5,626 bases of DNA from NCBI GenBank assembly GCA_023132505.1, contig JAGLYE010000122.1:1-5626 (forward strand), written 5' to 3'. Origin of the DNA: Bacteroidales bacterium. Lineage in GTDB: Bacteria; Bacteroidota; Bacteroidia; Bacteroidales; B18-G4. The position numbers were made by a program, and so were the translations under genes. Every line of letters starts with the position of its first letter. Position 1 is the stretch's first letter. A model generated the notes under the pieces. That model was not told the origin of the DNA and did not search any database. It was given only the letters and a program-made list of their open reading frames with translations. Shown piece after piece: positions 5,443 to 5,626 of the stretch.

Positions 5443-5474
5443 CGAATATATAAAAATGTTTAATTTGTTACAAA
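5443..5474 (-). promoter_or_regulatory. Candidate promoter of the Crp/Fnr gene
   Basis: On the minus strand TTTG (5474-5471) stands 20 nt before TATATTCG (5450-5443), one mismatch from TAnnTTTG. A start near 5436 would leave about 20 nt before the ATG, like the other leaders here. The -33 element lies within a perfect palindrome, TTTGT-T-ACAAA (5464-5474). Confidence 0.4.
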
Positions 5475-5485
5475 GGGATAAAATA

Positions 5486-5506
5486 AATATTACGCTTATA
5501 AGTAAT
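5486..5506. promoter_or_regulatory. Dyad motif AATATTAC-N4-ATAAGTAAT, copy 2
   Basis: ATTAC (5489-5493), 8 nt, GTAAT (5502-5506). Identical in 17 of 21 positions and in spacing to the copy at 3903-3923. It sits just upstream of the candidate -33 element of the Crp/Fnr gene. Its centre lies about 60 nt before the predicted start, a typical site for a Crp/Fnr-type activator, which suggests autoregulation. Confidence 0.45.
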
Positions 5507-5576
5507 TTATCAAACACATATCTTTATGATAATCCCATCAAAAAGTGTTTATCTACAAATGTTTTAAATGATTTAA

Positions 5577-5626
5577 CGGCTTAGCCGTACAGGCTAAGAG
5601 ACCTCACAGGTCCATGGACCTGTGAG
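5577..5626. repeat. Two tandem strong palindromes at the right edge (dispersed repeat or terminator)
   Basis: The first hairpin is CTTAGCC (5580-5586), loop GTACA, GGCTAAG (5592-5598), a perfect 7-bp stem. It overlaps an alternative dyad CGGCT-T-AGCCG (5577-5587). Four bases later CTCACAGGTCCA (5603-5614) is followed directly by its exact reverse complement (5615-5626), a perfect 24-bp palindrome that reaches the last base and may extend. The rest of the 210-nt region upstream of the Crp/Fnr gene is A/T-rich with no ORF I can support. The element may terminate a gene beyond the window or be a REP-like intergenic repeat. Confidence 0.6.

Noticed and set aside
1..5626. CRISPR array, tRNA, rRNA, integrase, transposase or defence genes
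   Set aside because: No regularly spaced direct repeats, no cloverleaf or rRNA signature recognised, and every substantial reading frame is assigned to a non-mobile gene.

Overview
The window looks like chromosomal DNA of a Bacteroidota bacterium; the order cannot be fixed from this sequence. Three things point there. Several genes are preceded by boxes matching the Bacteroidota sigma factor -7 consensus TAnnTTTG. Start codons have A/T-rich leaders with no Shine-Dalgarno sequence. The MetRS, LD-carboxypeptidase, YraN and S4/pseudouridine synthase sequences also have the look of that phylum.

Layout: the left edge (1-475, minus) holds the N-terminal quarter of methionyl-tRNA synthetase, which runs out of the window. 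Divergent from it is a plus-strand housekeeping run: an LD-carboxypeptidase of peptidoglycan recycling (578-1495), a YraN/UPF0102 nuclease-fold protein 11 nt later (1507-1869), and an RluB-like 23S rRNA pseudouridine synthase with a Lys/Arg-rich N-terminal tail (1912-2799), which has its own promoter. A minus-strand HTH protein of unknown function (2812-3831) ends 12 nt from the pseudouridine synthase, tail to tail. It has no ATG start.

The right half is the less ordinary part. A 222-nt A/T-rich region (3832-4053) separates the HTH gene from a divergent small lipoprotein-like gene (4054-4590). That region holds three dyad-symmetric candidate operators and a good TTG-N19-TAnnTTTG promoter. A Crp/Fnr-family regulator (4718-5416, minus) faces the lipoprotein gene, and the 127 nt between them contain nested inverted repeats. 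The 210 nt upstream of the regulator hold a candidate promoter, a dyad motif and, at the window edge, two strong hairpins that look like a dispersed palindromic repeat.

The most notable observation is a split motif, AATATTAC-N4-ATAAGTAAT with an ATTAC-N8-GTAAT dyad. It occurs once between the HTH and lipoprotein genes and once upstream of the Crp/Fnr gene, with identical spacing. Together with an FNR-like cysteine arrangement in the regulator, this suggests, but does not prove, a small local regulon in which an FNR-like sensor controls itself and the HTH/lipoprotein pair. I see no defence system, CRISPR array, integrase, transposase, tRNA or rRNA gene.
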